Assembly (NCBI GenBank): GCA_949287085.1
Contig: CASEER010000002.1
Coordinates: 1-64,000, forward strand
DNA: 64,000 nucleotides
Direction: 5' to 3'
Origin: an uncultured Coriobacteriaceae bacterium
GTDB lineage: Bacteria > Actinomycetota > Coriobacteriia > Coriobacteriales > Coriobacteriaceae
Shown here: positions 38,277-45,930 of the stretch, piece after piece
Position numbering within the stretch: the first letter of the stretch is position 1
Layout: every line of letters starts with the position of its first letter
Position numbers and translations under genes: made by a program
The notes under the pieces: model-generated
Databases searched by the model: none
What the model was told of the DNA's origin: nothing
What the model saw: the letters and a program-made list of their open reading frames with translations, nothing else

Positions 38277-39095
38277 ATGGCACACGCTTTGCACCTTCAT
38301 ATTTTGGGCAGCGGGTCTAAGGGCAACTGCGAGCTTATTGAGGGCCCCGCTGGGCTCATCATGATTGACAACGGGTTTTCGCGCCGCGAGGCGCTCCGCC
38401 GCATGCACGAGCTTGGTCTTGACGAGAGCCTGGTGCGCGCGGTCATCGTGACGCACGAGCACTCCGACCACGTCAAGGGACTTGGCGTGTGGTGCAAGCA
38501 TTTTGACGGAGCCCTGTATGCAAGCATGGGAACGCCCGAGGCGCGGGCGAGTATTGAGGGCATGCCGTTCCACGAATTTGAACCCGGGGACGCGCTTGAG
38601 GTTGCCGGGATGACTGTTCAAACCTTTCCCACCTCGCACGATGTGGTAAACCCCATTGGCTTGCGCGTGAGCTGCGACAACGACAGCATTGGCCTCATGA
38701 CCGACACCGGCATGGTAACGCATGACGCACTCGACGTGCTGGCGGGCGTACGCATTTTGGCGCTCGAAAGCAACCATGACGTGCCCATGCTGCGTACCGG
38801 CGATTACCCGCGCTACCTGCAGGATCGTATTCTTTCTGAACGCGGGCACCTCTCGAACGATCAGGCTGCGGAGGCTGCCTGCGAGCTGGTGGGCGCGCAA
38901 ACCGAGCAATTGGTTGCCATGCATATCTCGCAGGAGAACAACCGTCCGAGCCTTGCGGTGCGTGCGCTGGCTGCCGCCCTTGAGGCGGATTTAGATGACG
39001 AGCTGGGGTCCTCCGCAACGCTTACCAGAACGGGCGCGGCCACCGACCTGCACATTCGTCCCGCTGGGCAAAACCGCCCGATCAGCATTTGGTAG
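38277..39095 (+). CDS. MBL-fold metallo-hydrolase (YycJ/WalJ-like)
   Basis: A 272-residue metallo-beta-lactamase-fold protein with LGSGSKGNC near the N-terminus and the zinc motif THEHSDH (59-65), plus later His/Asp ligands in TSHD, MTDTG and ESNHD. This layout matches the YycJ/WalJ exonuclease-like group. ATG at 38277 follows GAGG by 8 bases; a GTG/ATG at 38184 would overlap tilS. No walRK genes adjoin. Confidence 0.9.
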   Translation: MAHALHLHILGSGSKGNCELIEGPAGLIMIDNGFSRREALRRMHELGLDESLVRAVIVTHEHSDHVKGLGVWCKHFDGALYASMGTPEARASIEGMPFHEFEPGDALEVAGMTVQTFPTSHDVVNPIGLRVSCDNDSIGLMTDTGMVTHDALDVLAGVRILALESNHDVPMLRTGDYPRYLQDRILSERGHLSNDQAAEAACELVGAQTEQLVAMHISQENNRPSLAVRALAAALEADLDDELGSSATLTRTGAATDLHIRPAGQNRPISIW

Positions 39096-39340
39096 CGCGG
39101 AGAGCTCACGCGCTCGCTGCGCATGATAGCGCGCACGCCACAGGCAGCAGCAGGCGCACCGCACGCGGCAGCGGCGCGGAAGCCTGAGCGCAAACAGCAA
39201 GCAACCGGCCCTTGCAACTTCGGGCGGATTTCACGCGTATAACTCATCTTGAAACCGGTTATACACGTAATTTCCGCCCGAACTCGTGTGGACAGCGTGA
39301 CCCATACCGTTGCCCATGGTGCACAGCGGACGGCAAGTAC
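39096..39340. other. Intergenic region with palindromic repeat
   Basis: No gene seen; the region holds palindromic repeat copy 2 (39219-39282) and precedes the hsp20 terminator. Confidence 0.45.
39219..39282. repeat. Long palindromic repeat, copy 2
   Basis: Arms 39219-39242 and 39259-39282 are complementary at about 19 of 24 positions and begin TTCGGGCGGATTTCACG, matching copy 1 at 27016-27081. The centre is again exactly 16 bases, with unrelated sequence. Confidence 0.82.
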
Positions 39341-39373
39341 AAAAAACGGCCCAGAGCCGAAACTCTGAGCCGT
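39341..39373 (-). terminator. Rho-independent terminator of the hsp20 gene
   Basis: On the minus strand ACGGCTCAGAG (39373-39363) pairs with CTCTGGGCCGT (39356-39346), one mismatch, followed by six Ts. Confidence 0.88.
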
Positions 39374-39456
39374 TACTCTATCTGCGGTGGTAGCCGGGCG
39401 GCAATCCTACCCGATTATGTTCCAGCGCAACCCGTCCTGCTCTGCTGCAAGCAAAG

Positions 39457-39879
39457 TTAGTCGATGGCAACCTTGGTGACGTTCTTCTTCTCGACGATCT
39501 TCGGGACGGTGACCGTTAGCACGCCGTCAGCAAAGCGCGCGGACAGGCCCTCGTTTGCAGCATCCTTAAGATAGACGCCACGAGTAGCGTTAAAGGACGT
39601 GAACTCCTTCTGCAGGAAGTTCTTATCCTTGTCCTCTTCCTTGTCCTCAACCTTAACGGAGATGGACAGGCGACCCTCGTTGAGCTCAACGTCAATGTCA
39701 TCCTTGTTCACGCCGGCCAGATACGCCTTGACCTCGTAGCCATCGCCCTTGTCCTCAACATCCATGGGGAACGCCTGCGCGGACGGAGCCGCGGTGAAAT
39801 CCATCATGTCATCAAGCGCGTCGAAGAGCGACGTAGGACGAATACCAAACACCGAACGATACGGAACCATGCTAGCCAT
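39457..39879 (-). CDS. Hsp20/alpha-crystallin small heat-shock protein
   Basis: A 140-residue chaperone. The alpha-crystallin domain spans about 35-135 (DGYEVKAYLAGVNKDDIDVEL; FADGVLTVTVPK with the C-terminal strand). It holds unfolding proteins against aggregation. ATG at 39879 follows AGGGAG by 9 bases. Neither a CIRCE nor a HAIR element is evident upstream, but a strong palindrome lies at 40012-40038. Confidence 0.95.
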   Translation of the reverse strand: MASMVPYRSVFGIRPTSLFDALDDMMDFTAAPSAQAFPMDVEDKGDGYEVKAYLAGVNKDDIDVELNEGRLSISVKVEDKEEDKDKNFLQKEFTSFNATRGVYLKDAANEGLSARFADGVLTVTVPKIVEKKNVTKVAID

Positions 39880-40011
39880 AATCAATCACTCCCTTGTGAT
39901 TGCCCGTGCCCACCTGCGGGGCTCCGGGTCTTCTTTGGACACTGTTGTTATTCCCGGGTCCACCAGTCCTAAACATATCAATTCAGATTTTTTAAGCGTC
40001 ACACTATCATC

Positions 40012-40038
40012 AAATCTTAGTCTATAAGACTTAGATTT
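40012..40038. promoter_or_regulatory. 27-base palindrome between hsp20 and a divergent gene
   Basis: AAATCTTAGTCT (40012-40023), ATA, AGACTTAGATTT (40027-40038): 11 of 12 arm positions pair. It sits in the shared upstream region of hsp20 (minus) and the tail-anchored protein (plus), in a locally AT-rich stretch, and looks like an operator. Confidence 0.65.
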
Positions 40039-40216
40039 ATAGCGTGTGAGTCACGCATAGCCTGCTATGCCCCATCACGGCCCCTCTGTCGCGGCTCCCA
40101 TGCGCCCGCAGTTTGCCCCAAACGTGAAACGGAACTTAAATTTGCGTGACATACAGATGGTCGAGGGCAGAACTTATAGAATAAGAACATCACGACACCG
40201 CCATGTGAGGATCACC

Positions 40217-40768
40217 ATGGACGAGAACAACCGGGTGCACGTCGCACCATCTTCGAAAACGCATCCGCCGCGCCAGCAGCATGTCCCCTACCAGCGGAAT
40301 GTCCATCATATTACGCAGGACCCCATCATCGACGATAGCGTTGCGCACGCTGCACCATCAGGCCCGGACGTCCAAGCAGCGCAGCCCATGCAGGCCGGAC
40401 AACCCGCCCCGATGCCCCAGGCCGCCTCAGCAGGACCACGCTATACGCCCCAAACCACCGGGGAGCAACCGCGCACAACCATACCCGGCCGCAAGCATAT
40501 GGGAGTGGCAACCTCCGATCCTCAGTACCTGCAGCCGGTGGGCGCGGCCGGTGGCCGTCCTAACGGTCCAGCTCATCCGCGCCATAAGAACCCGGGCGAC
40601 GGTGAGCCGCAGACGCTCCACGGCAACCGCTATCTCTCGACCCCGTCGTCGCGCAAAGCGATCTTTACCACACGCCACGACCGCTCCCGCAAACGCACGC
40701 GTGTGTTGCTTGTTGTGTTGCTGCTCGCTGTCATTGCCGTGGTTGTTTGGCTGGTCTTTTTCCACTAG
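40217..40768 (+). CDS. Hypothetical tail-anchored membrane protein
   Basis: A 183-residue protein of unknown function. It is polar, rich in Pro, Gln, His and Arg for about 160 residues, with no recognisable domain, and ends in one hydrophobic helix (RVLLVVLLLAVIAVVVWLVF) three residues from the C-terminus: a tail-anchor layout. I chose ATG at 40217 (GTGAGGATCACC upstream); the frame stays open to 40067. A -10-like TAGAAT lies near 40177. It is divergent from hsp20 and shares its palindrome. Confidence 0.7.
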   Translation: MDENNRVHVAPSSKTHPPRQQHVPYQRNVHHITQDPIIDDSVAHAAPSGPDVQAAQPMQAGQPAPMPQAASAGPRYTPQTTGEQPRTTIPGRKHMGVATSDPQYLQPVGAAGGRPNGPAHPRHKNPGDGEPQTLHGNRYLSTPSSRKAIFTTRHDRSRKRTRVLLVVLLLAVIAVVVWLVFFH

Positions 40769-40819
40769 CGCCAGCCGTTTGACGCTGCCCCCGGCCGCGC
40801 CGCCTAACAGATCCGTGGA

Positions 40820-40934
40820 TTGACCGATGGACAAGAAACACCGCCCATCCACAGCGCAAACTTCCACCCAAACAAAGCCGCAGCTTGACCGCTCGACAAG
40901 AAAAGCCGGCCACCCACAGCGCGAGCTGCCACCC
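40820..40934 (+). repeat. Two 50-base imperfect direct repeats upstream of deoC
   Basis: Units at 40820-40869 and 40885-40934 (65-base period) both start TTGACCG and share GACAAGAAA, CCACAGCGC and a CCACCC end. The deoC promoter follows directly. Confidence 0.78.
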
Positions 40935-40939
40935 TCGTG

Positions 40940-40968
40940 TTGTGCCGACACTCAGGTTGTATTATGTT
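40940..40968 (+). promoter_or_regulatory. Promoter of deoC
   Basis: TTGTGC (40940-40945), 17 bases, TATGTT (40963-40968), 50 bases before the start codon. Confidence 0.5.
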
Positions 40969-41018
40969 GTATGCAATAGTTGGCACACGTTTTGCGTGCC
41001 CGCAAGAAGGGAGCTCAG

Positions 41019-41750
41019 ATGGCACAACGCTACACCCTCGATGACCTTGCACGTATGGTCGACCACACCAATCTGCATGCAGACGCCACCGAGGCAGACA
41101 TGAAAAAGCTCTGTGACGAGGCCAAGCAGTACCACTTTAAGATGGTCGCCATTAACTCGGGCCAGTCGGCGCGGTGCGCAGCGTTTCTAGCTGGCACTGA
41201 CATTCACACGGGCGCGGCCATCGGCTTCCCGCTGGGGCAAACGAGCATCGCATCCAAGGTGTTTGAAACGCGCGACGCCCTGGCCAACGGCGCTAACGAG
41301 ATTGACTACGTAGTCAATCTGACCGAGGTCAAAGACGGAAACTGGGCGTATGTGCAGGACGAGATGGAGCAGATAGTGGCGGTGTGCCGCGAGGCGAGCG
41401 AAGGCCAGCCAGAGCCTATCCCCTGCAAGGTGATTTTTGAGAATTGCCTGCTCACCGATGATGAGAAGATCAAGCTGTGCGAGATTGCGAGCGTGGTAAA
41501 GCCTACGTTCATCAAAACGAGCACCGGCTTTTCGACGGGCGGTGCCACCGTGGAGGACGTTAAGCTCATGCGCGCCCATGTGAGCAACGATGTGCAGGTT
41601 AAGGCTGCCGGCGGCATTCGCACCGCCGACGCGTTCCTCGACATGGTGCGCGCCGGTGCCACGCGCATTGGCTGCAGCGCCGGCATCCCCATCATGGAGG
41701 AGCTCCGTCGCCGCTTTGCCGAGGCGGGCGTCGACGCCATCGAGCTTTAG
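41019..41750 (+). CDS. deoC: Deoxyribose-phosphate aldolase
   Basis: A 243-residue class I aldolase that splits deoxyribose 5-phosphate into glyceraldehyde 3-phosphate and acetaldehyde. The Schiff-base Lys166 (FIKTSTG) and the second active-site Lys195 (VKAAGGIRT) are present. ATG at 41019 follows GGGAG. It stands alone here without other deo genes. Confidence 0.97.
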   Translation: MAQRYTLDDLARMVDHTNLHADATEADMKKLCDEAKQYHFKMVAINSGQSARCAAFLAGTDIHTGAAIGFPLGQTSIASKVFETRDALANGANEIDYVVNLTEVKDGNWAYVQDEMEQIVAVCREASEGQPEPIPCKVIFENCLLTDDEKIKLCEIASVVKPTFIKTSTGFSTGGATVEDVKLMRAHVSNDVQVKAAGGIRTADAFLDMVRAGATRIGCSAGIPIMEELRRRFAEAGVDAIEL

Positions 41751-41876
41751 GTAAGAGCGCCGCACCGGACGGCGCGGACTACCCGACGGGACGCCTGCGG
41801 GAACACGGCATCCGCAAGTGAGACGCCCGCTGCCGGATCACCCGTCATCAGGCCGTCCGTCGCAAGATACCCCATT

Positions 41877-41911
41877 AAAAAACGGCGAGTGCACCAAGGT
41901 GTACTCGCCGT
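41877..41911 (-). terminator. Rho-independent terminator of the phosphosugar mutase gene
   Basis: Minus strand ACGGCGAGTACAC pairs with GTGCACTCGCCGT across a 5-base loop with one mismatch, followed by six Ts (41882-41877). It may serve the convergent deoC too. Confidence 0.9.
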
Positions 41912-41934
41912 TCTTGGTATACATCCAGCAGTCG

Positions 41935-43629
41935 CTAGGACAGCAGCTCGCGGCCCGCGGCCTCAATCGCGTCGATAAGGGCATCGGCGGCCGCCGCATC
42001 TTCACCCTTGGCAAAGATGTAGAGCTTGATCTTGGGCTCGGTGCCAGACGGACGCACGATGGCCTTGTTGCCGCCCTCGAGATCGAACTCGATTACGTTG
42101 GCCTTGGGCAGACCGTTCACGCCGTCCTTGTAATCCACCACAGCCTCAACCTTGCTGCCGGCAATCTCGGCCGGAGCCTCGGCGCGCAGGCTGGCCATAA
42201 TGCCCGCCATCTTGTCGGCACCCTCGGCACCCGGGTAGCTCAGCGACACGGTCTTGTTGTGGTAGTAACCGTACTTCTCGTACAGGTCGTGCATGGCCTC
42301 AACGAGGTTCTTGCCTTGCAGCTTGTAGTACTGCGCCATCTGGCAAATAAGCATCGAGGCGTTGACGGCGTCCTTGTCGCGCACATGGTCGCCCGACAGG
42401 TAACCGTAGCTCTCCTCAAAGCCAAAGATAAAGCGGTCAACCTCGCCCGCATCGGACAGGCTCGTGATAATGTCGCCGATGTACTTAAAGCCGGTGAGGC
42501 AGCGGCGCAGCTCAAAGCCGTATTCGTCGGCAAGCGCATCCACCATGGCAGAAGACACGATGGTGGTCACCGCGACCTTGGTCGTAAGGTCCTCGCCGCG
42601 CTCGGCACGCATCTTGCAGATATAGTCAAGCAGCAGCACGCCCATCTCGTTGCCGGTGAGCAGCGTGTAGTCGTCGCCGTCCTGGCAGGCCACGCCCACG
42701 CGGTCGGCGTCGGGGTCGGTAGCCAGCAACAGGTCGGGATGGACCTCCTGGCAAAGGTCGATGCCCTTCTGCATGGCCTGACGAATCTCGGGGTTGGGGT
42801 ACGGGCAGGTTGGGAAATCGCCGTTGGGATCCTTCTGCTCCGGCACGATGGTGATATCAGTGATTCCCACCTTGTTGAGCACCGTGGTAACGGGGATGAG
42901 GCCCGTGCCGTTAAGCGGCGTGTAAACGAGCTTAAGCGGCGCGTTGGCAATCTGCTCGGCGGTGAGGTTGTTCACCGACTTGTCGACCACGGCGTCGTAG
43001 TAGCGCTCGAGGCAATCGTCGCCGATCCACTCGATCTTGCCCGCGGCCACCGCCTCGTCAAAGTCCATGGTCTTGATGCCATGCCACATATCTACGCCAG
43101 CAATCGCAGCAGAGATGGCGTCGGCCACCTCAGACGCAATCTGGCAGCCATCGGGACCATAGGCCTTGTAGCCGTTGTACTGCGCGGGGTTGTGCGAAGC
43201 CGTTACGCACACGCCGCCGGAGCACTTGAGGTCGCGCACCGCCCAGGATAGCGTGGGCACGGGCGAAATCTTGGGATAGAGCTTGGCCACCACACCGTTG
43301 GCAGCAAAGATGGCTGCAGCGGTCTTGACGAAGAGCTCGCCCTTGTTGCGGCTGTCGCGCGCAATAGCCACGGTGGGGTTCTCGAAGTTCTTGACGAGAT
43401 ACTCGGCAAAGCCCTGCGTAGCGCGGCCAACCGTATAGATATTCATGCGGTTAGTGCCGGCACCCAGCGTACCGCGCAGGCCTGCCGTACCAAATTCAAG
43501 GTCCTGGAAGAATGCATCGGTAATGGCGTCCTCGTCGCCCGCTTCCTTCATTGCTTTCAACTCGGCGAGCAGCTCGTCATCGGTAACGTTGGCGATCCAC
43601 TCGTCGAGGAGTACATGTACATCTGCCAT
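41935..43629 (-). CDS. Phosphoglucomutase/phosphomannomutase family protein
   Basis: A 564-residue phosphosugar mutase of the long (PgcA/PGM2-like) type. All motifs are canonical: TASHNP (143-148, phospho-Ser145), DPDADR (305-310), FEESYGYL, and RPSGTEPK. It interconverts glucose 1- and 6-phosphate or related sugars. ATG at 43629 follows AGGAAGG. Contrast with the degenerate paralogue at 871-2280. Confidence 0.95.
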   Translation of the reverse strand: MADVHVLLDEWIANVTDDELLAELKAMKEAGDEDAITDAFFQDLEFGTAGLRGTLGAGTNRMNIYTVGRATQGFAEYLVKNFENPTVAIARDSRNKGELFVKTAAAIFAANGVVAKLYPKISPVPTLSWAVRDLKCSGGVCVTASHNPAQYNGYKAYGPDGCQIASEVADAISAAIAGVDMWHGIKTMDFDEAVAAGKIEWIGDDCLERYYDAVVDKSVNNLTAEQIANAPLKLVYTPLNGTGLIPVTTVLNKVGITDITIVPEQKDPNGDFPTCPYPNPEIRQAMQKGIDLCQEVHPDLLLATDPDADRVGVACQDGDDYTLLTGNEMGVLLLDYICKMRAERGEDLTTKVAVTTIVSSAMVDALADEYGFELRRCLTGFKYIGDIITSLSDAGEVDRFIFGFEESYGYLSGDHVRDKDAVNASMLICQMAQYYKLQGKNLVEAMHDLYEKYGYYHNKTVSLSYPGAEGADKMAGIMASLRAEAPAEIAGSKVEAVVDYKDGVNGLPKANVIEFDLEGGNKAIVRPSGTEPKIKLYIFAKGEDAAAADALIDAIEAAGRELLS

Positions 43630-43935
43630 AGGTAGCCTTCCTTTCGAAGCAACTCCCCTCCCGCCCGTTTTAGGCAGCAGAAAGGGTGCGCCGAAGCGCT
43701 TCTTATCAAGCATGATACGGCAAGTGAGGACAGGTGAACTCGATCTGTCGGTAAGCGTTCGATTCTGTCAGGCAGCGGCGGGTGATTTAATATCCAGCAT
43801 CAGGGCAAACTGTCCCAAACAGATAACCAGCTCATTTACAACCAGGTAACATCCGCTCGCAGAACGGTTGGTACAAGTTAATGGCTGACCGTCTACGGTT
43901 GAGCGCAGCGCACGATGTAATTCCAACCCGGCTGC
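43630..43935. other. Intergenic region between phosphosugar mutase and tRNA-Lys
   Basis: No gene is supported. A weak minus-strand promoter (TATCAT near 43710) may serve the mutase gene. Confidence 0.4.
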
Positions 43936-43962
43936 TTGAAGCGTAGCCGTACGTGTTACAAT
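43936..43962 (+). promoter_or_regulatory. Promoter of tRNA-Lys
   Basis: TTGAAG (43936-43941), 15 bases, TACAAT (43957-43962), ending 9 bases before the tRNA. The spacing is short but both boxes are good. Confidence 0.55.
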
Positions 43963-43971
43963 GCCATCTAC

Positions 43972-44044
43972 GGGCCGTTAGCTCAGCTGGCAGAGCAGGG
44001 GACTTTTAATCCCAAGGTCTAGGGTTCGAACCCCTAACGGCCCA
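43972..44044 (+). tRNA. tRNA-Lys (anticodon TTT)
   Basis: Cloverleaf: acceptor GGGCCGT/ACGGCCC, D stem GCTC/GAGC, anticodon loop CTTTTAA, T loop TTCGAAC, discriminator A. The top anticodon-stem pair (27-43) is a G-A mismatch. The 3' CCA is not encoded (ACCC). Confidence 0.97.
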
Positions 44045-44059
44045 CCCTTAGCAAATAAA

Positions 44060-44086
44060 ACGCCTCCCGTAATGGAGGCGTTTTTT
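44060..44086 (+). terminator. Terminator after tRNA-Lys
   Basis: ACGCCTCC and GGAGGCGT around a 6-base centre, followed by a run of Ts. Confidence 0.92.
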
Positions 44087-44129
44087 GTTTTAATACCCGC
44101 CTTACCCAGTCCCAGAATAGGTCAAGCGG

Positions 44130-45593
44130 CTATACACGCGCGACGTAACGCTGCGAACGCGACCGCGGCACATCGGGAATCGTGCGTGCAAGCAAACCTC
44201 GATCCACGAGAGGTGTTACATACCTTCGCATGGCGTAAGCAGGTTGGATATCAAGCATGTCTGCAATTTCAACTCGTGAACGCGGAGCCGCTTTACAAAA
44301 TGCGATAACCTTCCGTTCTCCTTCGGTCAACGCGCTTAAATCAGCCGTCGAACTCGTAGAAGACACGCCTTTACCATCACGAACCAGCGTGACCCTAAAT
44401 TCACCATGCATTGTTTCGAACAGCGGCTCGGGACGGTTCTGTTCGCACATGATACGCCGTACGGTTGGAATACCCGAATACCTATTTTCCGTTTCTCCCA
44501 ACGTTTCCATTGCAGTTGCAATAACGGGATTCCTTGTATCGGGTTGGACCTTGCCCAGCTCGTCAATCGTAAGCCGTCCATACAGCCCGCCTGGATTTGT
44601 TATAACCAAGCGATCGGTAAAGATTTGCACCTGAATGGGCATACCTTGCGTATGAATGCTGTAATCGCGATGAATCAGAGCGTTAAGTACCAGCTCACGG
44701 ACAACCTCAATAGGATAGTCCGGCCGATCAATACGTTGGCCTGTTGCTTGATCAATAGTTGTTGAGATGCGCGTATTGGTCCGAATAAAAGCAAGCGTGC
44801 CTTCAAGCTGCTCGGATAGTGTTCCCTCGATACGCCGATTATCGCTAAACCGTTCGCCCTCATCGCCCACCGCCCCCAAAGCGGTGCCTGGAATCGTCGT
44901 TGCAACCACCGAAAGCTGCGGATAATACGCCTGTGGATACGTGCCAAAAAGCATAAGGCCGGCAATAGTTGGCACGCCATCGCGGAAGACGCTCATGAGC
45001 TCCAGAACGGTTTGATCATCAAGCTGTGCAAGATTTGGTTTAGTCGATTTCAGCACCAACAGGTAGCGTGATAGGTTCTGTTGGCTCAACGCCGCTGCGT
45101 TTGCACGCTCAACAGGAGCCAGCTCATCTTGATACTTTTTTCGGTATGCTTCGTAACTGTAAACCTCATATTCAGTCATGGGCTTATCGGCGTCACCCAC
45201 GCGAACATACGCGCCATGTGTTCGCCCTCTGCCTGCGTAAAAGCACGGACGGTCGGCAACGTCAACTGCTGGTATTTCAGCAGCAACAACATGTTTGCCA
45301 TTAATAAGCGCTGAACTAAATACCGCACGAACAACTGGAGACATCTGGTCACACTGCTCGGTCACATGCTTTTGCAAATCCTGAACATCATATACGCCAA
45401 CCACGTCAAAACCGGCATCCTCATCAAGCCCGAACACGATAACTCCGCCGGAGTCTTGATTGGAAAAACTAGAAAGCGTGTCATACAAACGCTTTGGACA
45501 CCCCAGGTGAGCAGCTTTAACCTCAATCTCTTGAGATTCTGCCCTCTTAATCTGGATATCCTTAACAAGATCAAGGAGTTCTTGAGATGTCAT
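44130..45593 (-). CDS. AlbA_2 (Schlafen-like) ATP-binding protein with C-terminal winged helix
   Basis: A 487-residue protein of the family often called RNA-binding/ATP-dependent RecG-like regulators. N-terminal AlbA_2 domain (about 1-140; EVKAAHLGCPKRLYDTLSSF, GGVIVFGL), a GHKL-like ATPase segment (about 250-390; ELVLNALIHRDYSIH, ITNPGGLYGRL, AMETLGETENRYSGIPTVRR), and a C-terminal HTH (about 420-487). AGGTGA precedes the ATG. Base composition is clearly more AT-rich than the flanks and a tRNA gene adjoins, suggesting horizontal origin. Function is not established; relatives have been linked to regulation and defence. Confidence 0.85.
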   Translation of the reverse strand: MTSQELLDLVKDIQIKRAESQEIEVKAAHLGCPKRLYDTLSSFSNQDSGGVIVFGLDEDAGFDVVGVYDVQDLQKHVTEQCDQMSPVVRAVFSSALINGKHVVAAEIPAVDVADRPCFYAGRGRTHGAYVRVGDADKPMTEYEVYSYEAYRKKYQDELAPVERANAAALSQQNLSRYLLVLKSTKPNLAQLDDQTVLELMSVFRDGVPTIAGLMLFGTYPQAYYPQLSVVATTIPGTALGAVGDEGERFSDNRRIEGTLSEQLEGTLAFIRTNTRISTTIDQATGQRIDRPDYPIEVVRELVLNALIHRDYSIHTQGMPIQVQIFTDRLVITNPGGLYGRLTIDELGKVQPDTRNPVIATAMETLGETENRYSGIPTVRRIMCEQNRPEPLFETMHGEFRVTLVRDGKGVSSTSSTADLSALTEGERKVIAFCKAAPRSRVEIADMLDIQPAYAMRRYVTPLVDRGLLARTIPDVPRSRSQRYVARV

Positions 45594-45751
45594 ACTGTCA
45601 CCTGCAGTCGTAAATGAATTACCGTTTTGGCAATTATGTCACTATAATTGTAATCGTTCTCTATAAAACTATACAGTATTTATTAAAGTTGTGACTTTTT
45701 TACGACTTAATGTTACGTTATTCTAAAAACGCGATAGAAGATTGCGAAAAT

Positions 45752-45778
45752 TGTCACGTTTTACGAGATGACGTGACA
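45752..45778. repeat. Inverted repeat upstream of the AlbA_2 gene
   Basis: TGTCACGT (45752-45759) and ACGTGACA (45771-45778) are exact complements around an 11-base spacer, in AT-rich DNA about 160 bases before the AlbA_2 start codon. Possible operator. Confidence 0.6.
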
Positions 45779-45868
45779 GTTTGCACAGTTACCTTCTACG
45801 CTGCTTCGCACCACCTAAAACCAAAGCGGCCAAAAACAAACCTGCCCCCAAATTGGACGGTTGCGTTG

Positions 45869-45914
45869 GGCCTGTCCCTAATTGACCGAAAGCGGTCAAA
45901 ACGAACCCGTTCCC
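45869..45914. repeat. TGACCG palindromic repeat, copy 2
   Basis: GGCCTGTCCCTAATTGACCG, four bases, then CGGTCAAAACGAACCCGTTCCC form a degenerate palindrome matching the element at 33655-33699. CCCAAATTGGA also recurs on both sides (45848-45858 and 45912-45922). Confidence 0.7.
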
Positions 45915-45930
45915 AAATTGGAAAAATGGG

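Noticed and set aside
40067-40216. Upstream extension of the tail-anchored protein
   Set aside because: The only good ribosome site precedes ATG 40217, and the extension covers the likely promoter.
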